Assembly: GCA_963922205.1 (NCBI GenBank)
Contig: CAWUHX010000130.1
Coordinates: forward strand, 908,618-972,617
DNA: 64,000 nt
Source: Romanomermis culicivorax
Lineage: Eukaryota; Nematoda; Enoplea; Mermithida; Mermithidae
Direction of reading: 5' to 3'
This document shows positions 16,439-26,996 of the stretch, in pieces. The position numbers were made by a program, and so were the translations under genes. Numbering within the stretch: the first letter of the stretch is position 1; each line of letters starts with the position of its first letter. The notes beneath the pieces were generated by a model. That model did not search any database. It was not told the DNA's origin and saw only the letters and a list, made by a program, of their open reading frames with translations.

Positions 16439-19400
16439 ATGGTCGATAAAATCGCAGTGGTAATAATATTAATGTGTAGTAGTCGAATTGATCAGCATAG
16501 TTTGTACACAATTTAATTGTCGCTTCAGGTCACCGGAGCGAATAAGGGGATCGGTCTGGCCATTGTCAAAGGATTATGTATGCAATTTGATGGGACTGTT
16601 TATCTCACGGGTAATAATGAAACATAGTGTACATTATAGTCTCGGGAGGCGGAGCCAATGATTATTTTCATTGGTTGGGCTCGTGAATTGATCAGGTTGT
16701 GGGCGTCAAAGTATGGATTTTTTCCACCTAAAATATAAAAAAAACAGTATCTTTGTAAAAAAACTCATGAATATATGTACTCATGGACACCAAGTACACA
16801 TTTTTTGGCAGATTTTGATTTTTGAAAAGTGGATGTGGATTGCAGATTTCGTTAGCCAAAGTGCCCTTCAGGCACCAATGGCAAAAATGTGGATTCCATG
16901 ATATGCAATTCATCCACTAGTCAAAATCTACTAGGGATGTATCAGCAACCTGGACCCAAAATAACACCTGAACTGAAATTGCCTGAGCATTTTGTTGGAC
17001 CCAGACCCAGACCCGGAAGCAATATTGCTTAAATTCCACACCTGGACCTGGACCCGAGCCCGTAATGAGACCCCAAATTAGGCGACTATTTTTCGGGACC
17101 CAAACTCAGGCCAAGATCCAATATTTTTCAAATTTTGGACTCAGAAGCAGACCCAGGCCTGATATTCTTGAAAATTTGGACCCAGACCCTGAACCAATAT
17201 CCATGAAATTCTGGACCAGGGCTCGGACCTGCACCCCATAGTTTCAAAATTTTTGACCTAATATCTCTACTGTCCACATTTGCATCATGGGGCATAGTGT
17301 AGTCCATCATTGGGTCATACCGGGAATCATCCATCGGTAAGTTGGTTTTTTCAAGCACTTGATCATCAACTCTATTTTGAATTTTACAGCTAGAAACCCT
17401 ACACTTGGTAAAGAAGCTTTGGACACTCTGAATAAGCAATTGGTCAATAAAAAATGCAAAAACTTGCTATTCTACCCGCTGGACATTAGTAAAAAAGAAT
17501 CAATAACCCAATTGAGAGATCATCTGGTCGAAAAACATGGCGGCCTGGATATTTTGGTCAACAATGCCGGTATCGCTTACAAGGTAATTTAACCTAAATT
17601 CCTGCATATATTATCATGTACAAGCTTTTCTTCCTCCAGGTTGCCAGCATTGCACCATTTAGCGAACAAGCCGAAAAAACAGCTGAAGTGAATTACTATG
17701 GTACAAAATCTGCTTGCGATATTTTGTTCCCAATTTTGAAGCCGCATGCTAGGTAAGTAAGGAAGTAGTAATAAGGGACTGTACAGGGGGTACACAAAAG
17801 GTACCCATGTACAAAACATAGGCATCAAAGTATATGGTCTTAACTGTGTGGGATGGTACGGGGGGTGTAGAAAGTATAGTCAATGATCAAAATTTGTATA
17901 ATGGCCAGGGTGATACGCGGAGGATAGAAAGTATCCCTGAAGCTTTAACATGTAAAATTTGACCTCAATGTAGAAAGTAGGCTCGAAGCTTTTCACATTT
18001 GATGTTGAAACTACACTGGAAGCTTCAATGTGCAAAATTCCACATCAATGTACACCATACATGCACATAGGGGAGTCAGGGGGAGGTAAACCCTCCTACC
18101 TGAAACCCTGAACACCCCTCCCTGGCCTGAAAAAAAATCATCAAACACCGTTCCCTGAACTTTTTCCAAAACAGTTTTTTTGATATTTTTGATGCATATT
18201 TTGCATGAAAAGCATGCTTGTGGACCTTTTTTCTTTTTGATGCTCACCCACCCCCACCCCCCCTCGATGAAAAGTCTGAAGACCCTCCCCTGAAAAATTC
18301 TTGTCGTACATGTCTTGCCTCGACCCTCAAAGTGTGATTGTTGTATGGTAACGTACAATATTCCACGCATAGGATTGATGTTGTAGCCAATCTACGGGTC
18401 TGGAAGCCAGCCATTTTTGTTGAGCCCTGGTCCGGATGGTTACACATACCCCCACATTGACTAATGGTGGAACAGCTACGGCACCACCCAGGAAGCCCTT
18501 CAACACTGGTGACCGTACCAGGGGGCCCCCTGTTGTTCCAAGGAGGGGAATGTTGTAGGGTAACATATAACATTCCACCCATAGGATTGATGTTGAAGCC
18601 AATCCACAGGTCCTGAACTCGGCCATTTTTGTTGAGCCCTGCTCAGGATGCTTACACCTACCTCAACATTGGCCAATGGTGGAACAGCTAGGGCGCCACC
18701 CAGGAAGCCCTTCAACATGATTCCCTATTGCTCTAGAAAGACAGAGTCGACCCGACTACTCAGCTCAGAGGTTGAAAATTTGTGAGTTGTTTCAGGGATG
18801 CAAAAGTTTTATAGCTTTTACTTATTTTTTAAAATTTTTTACAAAAATTTAACAAATTTCCGCAATACTATAGAACCTTGGAGCCTTTTATACCCAAAAC
18901 CTTATGGCTTTAAGAGTTTACAAATTTTTTTTTAAATTTTTTACACAGTTCTAAAAATTTTTGTTTGAGTTAACAATTTTTTTCAATTTTACAATTTTTG
19001 CGTTGTACCCCATGGAGCCAGTCAGGGACTTAAAACATCTGCACATCATAAACTATGACATATTTGATAGTTCGATGATGGTAAATTTCCAGGGTCGTGA
19101 ATGTATCCAGTAGAGCTGGACTTTTGAAACAAATCCCCAATGACGAATTGAAAGCCAGATTTCTGGACAAAAATTTGACCATCGATCAATTGGACGGTTT
19201 GATCGCTCAATTTATAGAATACGCTAAACAAGGCACGCATATACAACACGGATATTCGGGCTCGGCTTATGGTATGTCCAAAATTGGCGTCACAGCAATG
19301 ACGTTTCTTCAGCAAAAAATGTTCAATAGCGATCCAGGGGCTGATTTGGTGGTCAATGCTGTAAGTATGATAAGTGAATTTTGGATAGTAGTTCACTATA

Positions 19401-21473
19401 GACTTGTTTTTCCAAAATTCTATTCTTCGGGGAAGAGTTGGAAGTAAGTGCTACATGTACAACATGTGTGGAAAAGAATATCATGGTCTACTGTAGGATT
19501 GAAAATTGATTGAAAACAACTTAGCTCACTGAGCACTATGTTTTAGATGGCGAAATTGGTCGACCATGATGGTCATTAGCTTATACTTAAAAAATACTAA
19601 CTTCTCCATTAATTCACCTGAAGTATGATTTTGTAATGGCTCAAAGATGATTCCTGAATCATGTTTTGCAGCAGCCACTTGAGATGTATCAAGGATGTGG
19701 ACCTGGAATAAGACCCAAAACTACCCAAACATTTTGTTGGACACCGACCCCAGCTGAGAGCCTTTATTCTTAAAATTTTGGATCCATACCCGAACCTCGA
19801 CCATATATTTTAAAAATTTTGGACCTAATATATCTCTGTTGTATTTTAGAATACGTCAGGGATTGATGAGTTAGGCAGGAGTGGGATCCCAGGGTTCGTC
19901 CTTAATGTACCAATACGATAAACACTTTTAACACACAATGAAGGAGCGACCAAATGCACACATACTGACATGGGCTACAGTAAGATGACTGTCGATGGTC
20001 CACGTCACTCACTCCACTTGGTACTTGCATGCCTGATGCGCGAAACGACAAAAAGGACAGAATACAGCAAAATTAGGGGAAACACACTACAACATCTCTT
20101 GTTTACATTATTATATAGATAAAGATGAATATCACACATTTTAGCATTATGGAAAGTTATGGCACTGGACTTAAAATCAGACCGAAAATTACCCAAACAT
20201 TTTGCTGAACCTGGACCAGACATGCACAGAAAGAATTTTCCCGTCGGAAGGGTCCCTGGACTTTTTATCCAGGGGGTAGGGGAGGTAGATGAGCAAAAAA
20301 CAAAAGTTCTGCAAGCCTGTTTTTCATACAAAATATGTACAAAAATTATCAAAAAAGCTGTTTTAGAAAAAGTTTGGGGGTGTGTTTGACATTTTTTGGG
20401 CCAAGGTAGGGAGTGACCACGGTCTCAGGTAAGGGATTTTACCCCTCCTACCTGCCCATGTGGATGTATGTTCTGGATATCTTAAAGCAAAACGAAAACC
20501 ATAAAATCAAAAACTGCAAAACCAAAACTGAATCCAGAAAGCCTAAGGAGCAAAGGTCCCCAAGGTTAGATTTTTCAGGTAGGGTAAAGTTGAAGATTTG
20601 CGGGGTAGTGTAGCAAAATGTCAACTAAACACTTTATTTTTTCTTAAAATTAGACACCCAGTGATCAATATTTAGCACTTCAGGCAGGGGTAATACCCCC
20701 CTCATATCTCTCCCTATGGGTTGTCTGCTATGAAGGAAACTGCACAATCCATAGTGAGGTAGGGGGTAAACCCTCCTGCCTGAGACCCAGGGCACCCCCT
20801 GATCAGAAAAATATTGTCAAACACTCCCTGAACTTTTTCCAATACAGTTTTTTTCGTGATTTTTATGCATTTTTTGTATGGAAAACAAAACTTGCAGAAC
20901 TTTTTTTACCACTCCCAACCCTTCTCAAGGACCCACACCCTGGAAAATTATAGATGTGCAGGTCTTAATTTAACCACCCACTTGTCTTAAAATCATAGAA
21001 TAATCTACTTAAGCAGAACAAATAACCTAGTAATTTTCATTGCGATGTCTTATTGACATGTTGAAAAATTTTTCATCGCTACAGTAAATCATTCATTTCT
21101 GTCGCACGCATGTTGTTCATGTAGCATTTGCTTGCAACTTTCCCTAGAAAAATAGCAAAACAGACTATAGTCAAGTTGTTCAAAATCCCCAATGGCATAT
21201 TATATGCTGTTCATTTTGTCACTGACTATGTCTCCTGTGCGAGGAGTCCTGGTCTATTCTCAACAAACCCCCTCTAAACCTTACCATATTTTCTAGTGTT
21301 GCCCGGGCTACGTCGACACCGACATGTCTAGCCACAAGGGTCATTTGACGCCCGATCAGGGAGCCGAAACGCCCATTTATCTTTCTCTCTTGCCGCCAAA
21401 CGTTGTTTCACCCAAGGGCGCCTTCGTCTATTGCAAAAAGGAAGCTGATTGGATAACAGGAGACTTAATTTAG
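16439..21473 (+). CDS. Carbonyl reductase, NADPH-dependent SDR (CBR1-like), 6 exons
   Basis: Exons 16,439-16,459, 16,529-16,610, 17,390-17,583, 17,640-17,752, 19,093-19,360 and 21,297-21,473 join in frame through GT/AG introns to give 284 aa, close to human CBR1 (277 aa). The family reduces ketones, quinones and aldehydes with NADPH in the cytosol. Visible landmarks are the cofactor loop TGANKGIG (residues 9-16), NNAG (92-95), VNVSS with the catalytic serine (142-143), YGMSK with catalytic Tyr196 and Lys200, and CCPGYVDTDM (227-236), which matches the CBR1 segment around Cys227. The insert between the serine and the tyrosine is the long one typical of the monomeric CBR1 group. No disabling change is seen. 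Introns 2, 4 and 5 are swollen with mobile elements; introns 1 and 3 are short. AATAAA follows at 21,684. Confidence 0.95.
16900..17270. repeat. Dispersed GGACCC/CAGACCC-rich repeat
   Basis: An intronic stretch with recurring GGACCCAGACCC-type words. Related stretches lie at about 19,680-19,835 and, inverted, at 25,860-26,020. Copies share the phrase ATTTTGTTGGAC. Class and boundaries are unclear. Confidence 0.6.
17768..18056 (+). mobile_element. Fragment of fold-back (FB) element family
   Basis: Left arm of a dispersed family whose ends read CTGTACAGGGGGTACACAAAA and whose arms repeat GTAGAAAGTA and GCTTCAATGTGCAAAATTC. Fuller copies with both arms lie at 33,554-34,384, 44,722-45,437 and 59,815-63,070. 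Here the right arm is missing, and the next sequence is an ACATGCAC element. Confidence 0.7.
18057..18313 (+). mobile_element. ACATGCAC MITE, copy in carbonyl reductase intron
   Basis: A ~255-bp non-coding repeat starting ACATGCACATAGGGG and ending in TTCTTGTCGTACATGT, so the ends form short inverted repeats. Copies in both orientations lie at 20,216-20,470, 20,752-20,974, 26,252-26,500, 26,737-26,996, 34,495-34,991 and 43,287-43,460. Confidence 0.75.
18331..18720 (+). repeat. Two tandem copies of a ~200-bp dispersed repeat
   Basis: Copies at about 18,331-18,510 and 18,541-18,718 share CATTTTTGTTGAGCCCTG, the phrase ATAGGATTGATGTTG and the end CAGGAAGCCCTTCAACA. Further copies lie at about 33,130-33,480, 42,905-43,085 and 43,660-43,830, and inverted copies at about 50,380-51,125. 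No coding potential was recognised. Confidence 0.75.
19837..20094 (-). mobile_element. Solo LTR, internally deleted, TSD TCTC
   Basis: Begins TGTTGTA and ends TACAACA, with TCTC on both sides (19,833-19,836 and 20,095-20,098). The end CTACAGTAAG...AAACACACTACAACA is shared with other copies, but the middle (about 290 bp) is missing. The 4-bp target duplication and TG...CA ends fit an LTR retrotransposon, possibly of BEL/Pao type. Taking TGTTGTAGTGTG as the 5' end puts this copy on the minus strand. Confidence 0.85.
20216..20470 (-). mobile_element. ACATGCAC MITE, inverted copy
   Basis: Starts with CCAGACATGCACAGAAAGAA and ends near GGATGTATG. It is the reverse orientation of the 18,057 copy, in the last intron of the carbonyl reductase gene. 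Confidence 0.7.
20752..20974 (+). mobile_element. ACATGCAC MITE, 5'-truncated copy
   Basis: Begins inside the element at GAGGTAGGGGGTAAACCCTC and ends at GAAAATTATAGATGTGCAGG. It lies in the same intron as the copy at 20,216. Confidence 0.65.
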
Positions 21474-21683
21474 ATGATAATTTTTCATGCGACGATTCAA
21501 TGCACACTTTACGTGAGGAATCACAACACGCTAGGTTCTCATACAAAAGGAAATTTCACTCAAATATTTTTTGTTTAGTTTTGGTTAGGTATGTTCAAAA
21601 TATTTATGTCCTTTACATTTTCTCTAGAATTTCACTGTCTGTGCAAGCCATATTTTGTGCACTTTACACCAATTGTTGATGGG

Positions 21684-21689
21684 AATAAA
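21684..21689 (+). promoter_or_regulatory. AATAAA polyadenylation signal of carbonyl reductase
   Basis: AATAAA 210 bp after the TAG at 21,471-21,473. It is the first canonical signal downstream. Confidence 0.6.
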
Positions 21690-23351
21690 ATCATAGCACA
21701 TAAAATAAGCCTGTGAAAAGATGCAGCCTAGAGTCAATGTAAGTAACTACAGTAAATTTTGTTAAGATATATACTCATTCCGCAGGTGAGCCTTCTGTGC
21801 TTCAGGGGATTCAATTTGTATGCTTTCCACTGGTTGTTTCGACATCTAATGCAACACTAGTTATATGGGTCTGTACAGGGGGTATGCAAAAGATACGCAT
21901 GTACAAAACATAGGCATCAAAGTATACCGCCTAATCCATGTTGGGCGATACTGAGGGTGTAGAAAGTATAGTCCATGAACCCAATTCATATAATGCGTGG
22001 GGTGTAGAAATGACACCCAAAGCTTTAACATATGAAATTCGACCTTGTTGTAGAAAGTATGCTGGAAGCTTTAAGATGTAAAATTCGACCCCAATGTAGA
22101 ATGTATGTCTAACCCTTCACCTCAATGTAGAAACTAGGTTCCAAGCTTTATGTGGAAAGTGCACCTGAAGCTTGATGAACAAAGTACCCCTCAGCCCACT
22201 GAAATATAAAAATTGATGACGCAGTCTCCCAAAAAAATTTCAGTGCGACTTGTAACAATAGGGGAACTGTTCTTGGGGATGAAGCGAGGAAGTAGTGATG
22301 CCTCAAGAGTGAGGGCAAAAGGGTGGTACGGGAAATTGCAGTCACTGGGGTACTGTATGTAGGAAACGCTACCTATCACCTCCACCTTGTACATCACAGA
22401 GCCTGTCACACTGCCTGTGGATGATGAGAGAGATGTCAGCAATCCTAGTCCCTTGTGGCGAGCTGGAACCTTGGCCCTAATAGGGAGTTCCTAGAGAGAG
22501 AAACCAGATTGAAGATTTAAGGGCTAAATCTACAATGGAATAGAAGAGAGAGAGAGAGAGTTGGGGCCCTATCCCTTGATGTACCTTATGGAGAAGATTT
22601 ACCAAAATATTCAAATTAATTCTTCATTAATATATAAAAAAGATCATGTTGACATAAAAGGATGCTGCAAGTCCATCCTATCCTGGAGTATCAAAATACA
22701 AGTTTGGTGGAAAAAACTCTGTATTTATGCTAGCGGGAGTAGGAGTGTCAGTGTCACTCCTGATTACAGTAGGAGGAGGGGACTACAGTAATCATCGATG
22801 CTTCTTGCACGGAAGAAGGTCGAGTCAAAGGGGAAAGGTGGTTGGTGCTGGCCTTTGTTAGACAAGAAGAGGCCAGTGCATGTGCATTCCTGTAGAGGCA
22901 GGGTTAAGGATCTCTGGAGGGACGTCAACTCTGTGCATACTGTACAAGATTAGGAGTATACTATAGTTTCACTTGAGGGGCTGTCCCTGACAGTTTCTCA
23001 GAATTTAGTTTTGGAGGTCTACTCATTTTTTACATAAAATATTGTAAGAGGGCACGTTTATTGTTGATTAGACACAATTTTTCTTATTCAGGACACATTT
23101 TTGTTACAAAATGCAGGGGAAATTGTGTCTGAAAGTAGTGGAAAAGGTGTCCCAAAAACAATGCTTGAGCATAGGGAATCAATGAAAAATTTGTCTCCAA
23201 TATCTAAAAAAAAGAGTAAACCCATAAAATGCAGAAAAACTCACACTAAAATTTTCTAAGAAACATTGTGTCATCAATTTTAATGTACAAGTCGGGGTAG
23301 AGGCATACATTCTACACTGAGGTGGAATTTTGGGTATTGGAGCTTCGGGTG

Positions 23352-23513
23352 TACACTACCAGGCGAAACTAACCCTCAAAAGTCCGCATCTGAGAGGTCT
23401 CCAGGTTGCGTCTGGACATGTCATTTTTTGTAGCACCAGATCACGTCTCAGATGCATCGTGGACACATTCCAGACTCATCTGGCATAGACAGTTAATTTT
23501 GCTTGCTAGTGTA
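23352..23513. mobile_element. TACACTACCAGG MITE, 162 bp
   Basis: Begins TACACTACCAGGCGAAACTA and ends in imperfect inverted complement, TTAATTTTGCTTGCTAGTGTA. A similar full copy is at 27,726-27,889 and a truncated one starts at 46,476. The TA at each outer end would fit a Tc1/mariner-type target. Confidence 0.75.
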
Positions 23514-23620
23514 ATTTATACATAAAGCTTCAGGCGTGCTTTCTACATGGAGGTGAAAAGCTTCAAGCGCAGTTTCTACCAGTGTTTTTTTAGCATCACT
23601 CCCTTTAGCCCTGGTGCTAA

Positions 23621-24163
23621 TGTTTTATTTATAAATGAGTCAAGGCTTTGAGTGTAGGCAGGATTGGGATCCCAGGGTTCGTCCTTAATGTACGTATTTC
23701 CCGTGCCCAGGCTTACCCGATTAACGTAATTAATAGTACTTAAACCCGACACTAATAACCCTACCAATCAAGGAAAAGATACTTCCTTAATTGTCTGCCG
23801 AATTAAGTAAATACCAGAAAGGAGAAGAGACCTTTCTTCAAATTTATATTAGGCAATGAAAAATACTTACTTTCAAAGGGGACGGGACGAGAACATATAA
23901 ACAATTCACTTCCACGCACTGGGAAAAAGGCAAACAAAGGCGGGCATGCAGGGAGGCAGCAAGTACAACATATAACTAGTAGAAAACGTACGTAATAAAA
24001 ACGCAACAAACAATGCACATCGAGAGAGCCAGTGCATGCGTACTGAGGTGCGCTACAGTAAGACGACTGTTGATGGTCTGCATTGCTCGCTCCACTTGGT
24101 ACTTGCGGGCCTCATGCGTGGATTGACAAAAAATAGCAAAATCGGGGGAAACACACTACAACA
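23621..24163 (-). mobile_element. Solo LTR inside the hAT element, TSD CTAA
   Basis: A 543-bp copy of the TGTTGTA/TACAACA LTR family, flanked by CTAA at 23,617-23,620 and 24,164-24,167. The left end has decayed to TGTTTTATTTATAAATGAGTC. Related copies lie at 31,794, 37,104 and 45,874. Confidence 0.85.
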
Positions 24164-24478
24164 CTAATGGAACCTTTAGTTCATTAGCGCAGAACTATTT
24201 TCATTAGTGCACAGAAATAAATTATTCGCGTTGATTTTGGATTAAAACACATTGTATAGTCAATCCGTAGAATATGTAATATGTCGTACAGGTTAACATA
24301 AAATAACGTGTGCACTCACTGGTTTGAAACAAAAATAGGTATTTGACAAATTCCTTAGCTGTGTAAACTGTGAAATGAATAATAATATACCCGCTTTGCT
24401 CTAGCAGCTGTGTAAATGAATATTGATGTTGCATTGTTTATTGACAAAACATGTGGACTCAATTTATGAAATTTCAGT

Positions 24479-24661
24479 ATGGCTCACGTGATCAAAACGA
24501 AAAACCAGGCCCGTATTAAACTTGATACTACATTGGATTCCTTGGTTCGCTTGCGACTAAATTCCCCCACGTATGATCATTTTGATAACAGGGAAGCAGT
24601 CGAAATTTGGAAGCGAGAATCGAGCCCTGGCCGTTACAACATGGGAAAAAAGTGTGATTAA
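24479..24661 (+). pseudogene. hAT transposase C-terminal fragment
   Basis: A 60-codon open frame directly after a TTTCAG acceptor. It contains LDSLVRLRLNSP followed by a W in AVEIWKRES. This arrangement resembles the C-terminal dimerisation region of hAT transposases and their domesticated zinc-finger relatives. It sits inside the element with hAT ends, which supports the reading. The N-terminal DNA-binding and catalytic regions are absent, so the element is not autonomous. Confidence 0.6.
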
Positions 24662-25065
24662 GTGTTATTCTTAGTCAACCAAAAATATTTGCGATGATCA
24701 GAATTTAATCCAACCATGAGTACATGTTATGATGTACTATAAGAAGTGTTTCCTTATGCTGCTGAGCTGCGAATTTCTAGATGTTAATGCATTTTCGAAT
24801 CACTTGAAATTACTCAAAAGTTTTAGCAAAAATTTTCATTAGCAGGCTGGGCTAATGACTATCATTTTTCATTAGTGCAAAAAATTTTCATCAGTGCCGC
24901 GCTAAAAATAACACTGGTTTCTACAAGGTCAAGTTGTACACAGCTTCAGGCGTACTTTCTACACTCCCTGTATCACTCTGAATGTTATACAAATTCAGAT
25001 CACCAACTATACTTTCTACAGCCCCTGTATGGTTTCCCAATTTGAATTCCCAGTTGATTCACATC

Positions 25066-25470
25066 ATCTTGGTCTAATGGTTATCACCCCTGACTGCTAG
25101 TTTCAAGAACCAGGTTCAATTCCTGGTGTAACCTGAAATTGATTTTCTGGTAGGTGGCCCAGACAGACACAGCCTTTCATCCTCTTGGGGTAGATAAATT
25201 GTGTAGGCGAGCTTGCAATGCTGCTTGCGGGGGTCCACTCTGTCCAGTTAGCATGTTGACGATAGTGCGGCGAATGAGGAGGTGGGCCTATTCCATTATG
25301 AGGTAGATAGCTGATCAAGTCCTGCTTGTCAGGCAGACGCTAGCCTGTGGAATGTGGCCTCCACTAAGCACTAAAAAGCACCCAAAGAGCGCCTCTCATA
25401 TAAGGTGGGTACTTGTATGACCGTATAGTCCTGTAAAGCCTGCCTTTCCGTCTATAGGAAAATGTTTAGG
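25066..25470 (+). mobile_element. tRNA-derived SINE-like element
   Basis: The head (about 25,068-25,138) has A-box-like TGGTCTAATGG and B-box GGTTCAATTCC, with a perfect CCAGG/CCTGG T-stem. The body CTTTCATCCTCTTGGGGTAG to CTCTCATATAAGG matches 30,030-30,290. This is typical of a SINE, with a polymerase III promoter head and an unrelated body. Confidence 0.7.
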
Positions 25471-26080
25471 TGTACCTCCAGAAATTTAAAAAAAAACTCA
25501 TACTTCTACCTGAAAATGTCAATTTTTTGATTAAAAAACTGTTTTCTTGGCATTTCACACCACTAGGGGTTGTTAGACTTTTCACGCTTTTTTGTGGAAT
25601 AATTTGAATTTTTTTTTTCCTTAAAAATGCTCTGAACTTTTGGGCATCTACAACCCTCCACTCCTTAAAAAATCGATCTACACCTGTGTACCTGGAGCAC
25701 TCCATCACATGTCAGGTTTGGTTGATACCATTTTAATACTTTGTTCCTACCAATTTGAAAAAGTCACTATCAATTGTCGATATTTCTTAGAGTTTTCAGA
25801 TTCTTTGAAATTTTGATTAGGATGATTGATCCACATTTTTGATACTACAGGTGCACCGGGTAGTATATTTTGAAATTATATCCTACAGGTCTAAAATTTT
25901 AAGAACATTGGGTTCAGGTCTAATTTTGAAATTTTAAGAAAATTGGGTTGAGGTCAGGGTCCAAGTTCAGGTCCTACAAAATGGTCAGGTAATTTTGAGT
26001 TTTGTCCTAGGTCCAAGCTTCTGATATGTTTATACTGTCAGTAGCATACCCAGTCCAGGTTTGTGATTGGTATCCTACAG
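25471..26080. other. Intergenic DNA, no gene recognised
   Basis: Holds an inverted GGACCC-type repeat stretch (about 25,860-26,020) and otherwise unremarkable AT-rich sequence. The open frame at 25,466-25,708 on the minus strand shows no recognisable domain. Confidence 0.5.
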
Positions 26081-26670
26081 TATGATCACATTATATGATG
26101 TGCAGGTGCATTTCACGTTCTGCAATCCCCTGGAAAGTTCTAGAAACTTTCACAATATTCTATAATATTCTGTTCATGTATATTCTACAATGTTCTAGAA
26201 CATTCCCTGACTTTTCATGATGGTATAAGCCGTGACATTTTGCATATTATATATACATGCACATAGGGGGGTAGGGGGAAAACAACCTTACCAGAAATCC
26301 CGGCCACCTCCCCGGCCCCAAAAATAGTCAAACACACCATTGAACTTTTTTCGAGCCCGTTTTTTGATCATTTTTGTGCGTAGTTTGTATGAAAAACAAG
26401 CTTTCAGAACTTTTTTTTGGTTTGTTGCTGACACACCCCCCCTACCCACTGGAAAAAAGTCCAAGGACCCTCCCCCCTAGAAAATTGTTGCCGTGTATCT
26501 CTGATATCATTTGTTCATATATTTTTCTATTCAGTACATTACTACTGTATGTTGTGTTAGTTAGCCTTATTAAACTTAGCTATTTACAAGCTAGTATTCC
26601 AGTTGGATATTCACAGTTTATCCCATGGCTAATCTATTTTTAACCTAGTCTAGTCTTTATTCAAGATGCA
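26081..26670 (+). mobile_element. Heat-shock-element repeat (HSE-R), copy A, interrupted
   Basis: Starts TATGATCACATTATATGATG. It carries GGAAAGTTCTAGAAACTTTC (26,132-26,151), TGTTCTAGAACATTCC (26,191-26,206) and then TATAAG (26,224-26,229). After a 250-bp ACATGCAC MITE insertion it resumes at about 26,504 (GTTAGTTAGCCTTATTAAAC) and ends in TTATTCAAGATGCAA. The second part matches inverted sequence at 52,835-53,000, which shows that the insertion split one element. NTTCNNGAANNTTCN is the consensus bound by heat shock factor. Confidence 0.7.
26252..26500 (+). mobile_element. ACATGCAC MITE inserted in HSE-R copy A
   Basis: Begins ATACATGCACATAGGGGGGT and ends GAAAATTGTTGCCGTGTAT. The flanking halves of the host repeat are contiguous in copy C at 52,835-53,205. 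Confidence 0.75.
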
Positions 26671-26736
26671 ATGGTCTGCGGGTCGAGGGCTCCATTTTTT
26701 GAAGCCCACATTAGGAAAAAGACATACTTTTGCGCC

Positions 26737-26996
26737 AGACATGCAGGGCCAGAATTTTCCAGGGAGGAGGGTCGATGGACCCTTTTCCCTGGGGGTAGGG
26801 GCTTGGGTAAGCAAAAAAAATAAAAAAAGTTCTAAAAGCCGATTTTTCATACAAAATATGCGCAAAAATTATGAAAAAAGCTGTCTCAAAAAAAGTTCAG
26901 ACGAGGGTGTTTTGACAATTTTTTTCGGCCAGGGGGGTGGCCAAGGTCTCAGGTATGGGAATTTACCCCCCCTAACCCCCCTATGTGCATGTATGT
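26737..26996 (-). mobile_element. ACATGCAC MITE, inverted copy
   Basis: CAGACATGCAGGGCCAGAAT at the left and CTATGTGCATGTATG at the right. It lies in opposite orientation to the copy 240 bp to its left. Confidence 0.75.

Larger units (their letters stand above)
23580..24916 (+). mobile_element. hAT-type transposon remnant, TSD GTTTCTAC
   Basis: The ends are CAGTGTTTTTTTAGC at 23,580 and GCTAAAAATAACACTG at 24,916, flanked on both sides by the identical 8-bp GTTTCTAC (23,572-23,579 and 24,917-24,924). An 8-bp duplication and CAGTG termini are hallmarks of hAT elements. Inside lie a solo LTR (23,621-24,163) and an exon-like fragment of transposase (24,479-24,661). The interrupted element is inserted in FB-family sequence. 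Confidence 0.85.
21860..25045. mobile_element. Composite fold-back element with nested insertions
   Basis: The left arm begins near 21,866 with CTGTACAGGGGGTATGCAAA. The right arm ends near 25,035 in inverted GTAGAAAGTA-type sequence (TACTTTCTACACTCCCTGTA). Both are FB-family arms. Between them lie a TACACTACC MITE (23,352-23,513), a hAT element (23,580-24,916), a short (GA)n tract near 22,545-22,560 and a part near 22,190-22,440 open on the minus strand without a recognisable product. That the two arms belong to one original element is inferred from their orientation. Confidence 0.55.

Noticed and set aside
18011-18718. Several overlapping minus-strand frames of 70-120 codons
   Set aside because: They overlap in different frames within dispersed repeats that recur elsewhere in the window without conserved reading frames.
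22191-22442. Minus-strand frame with a phrase faintly like a ligand-gated channel segment (YIQYPSDCNFPYHPF)
   Set aside because: It lies inside FB-family sequence, a loosely similar phrase occurs in the FB element near 61.5 kb, and there are no flanking exons or further motifs.
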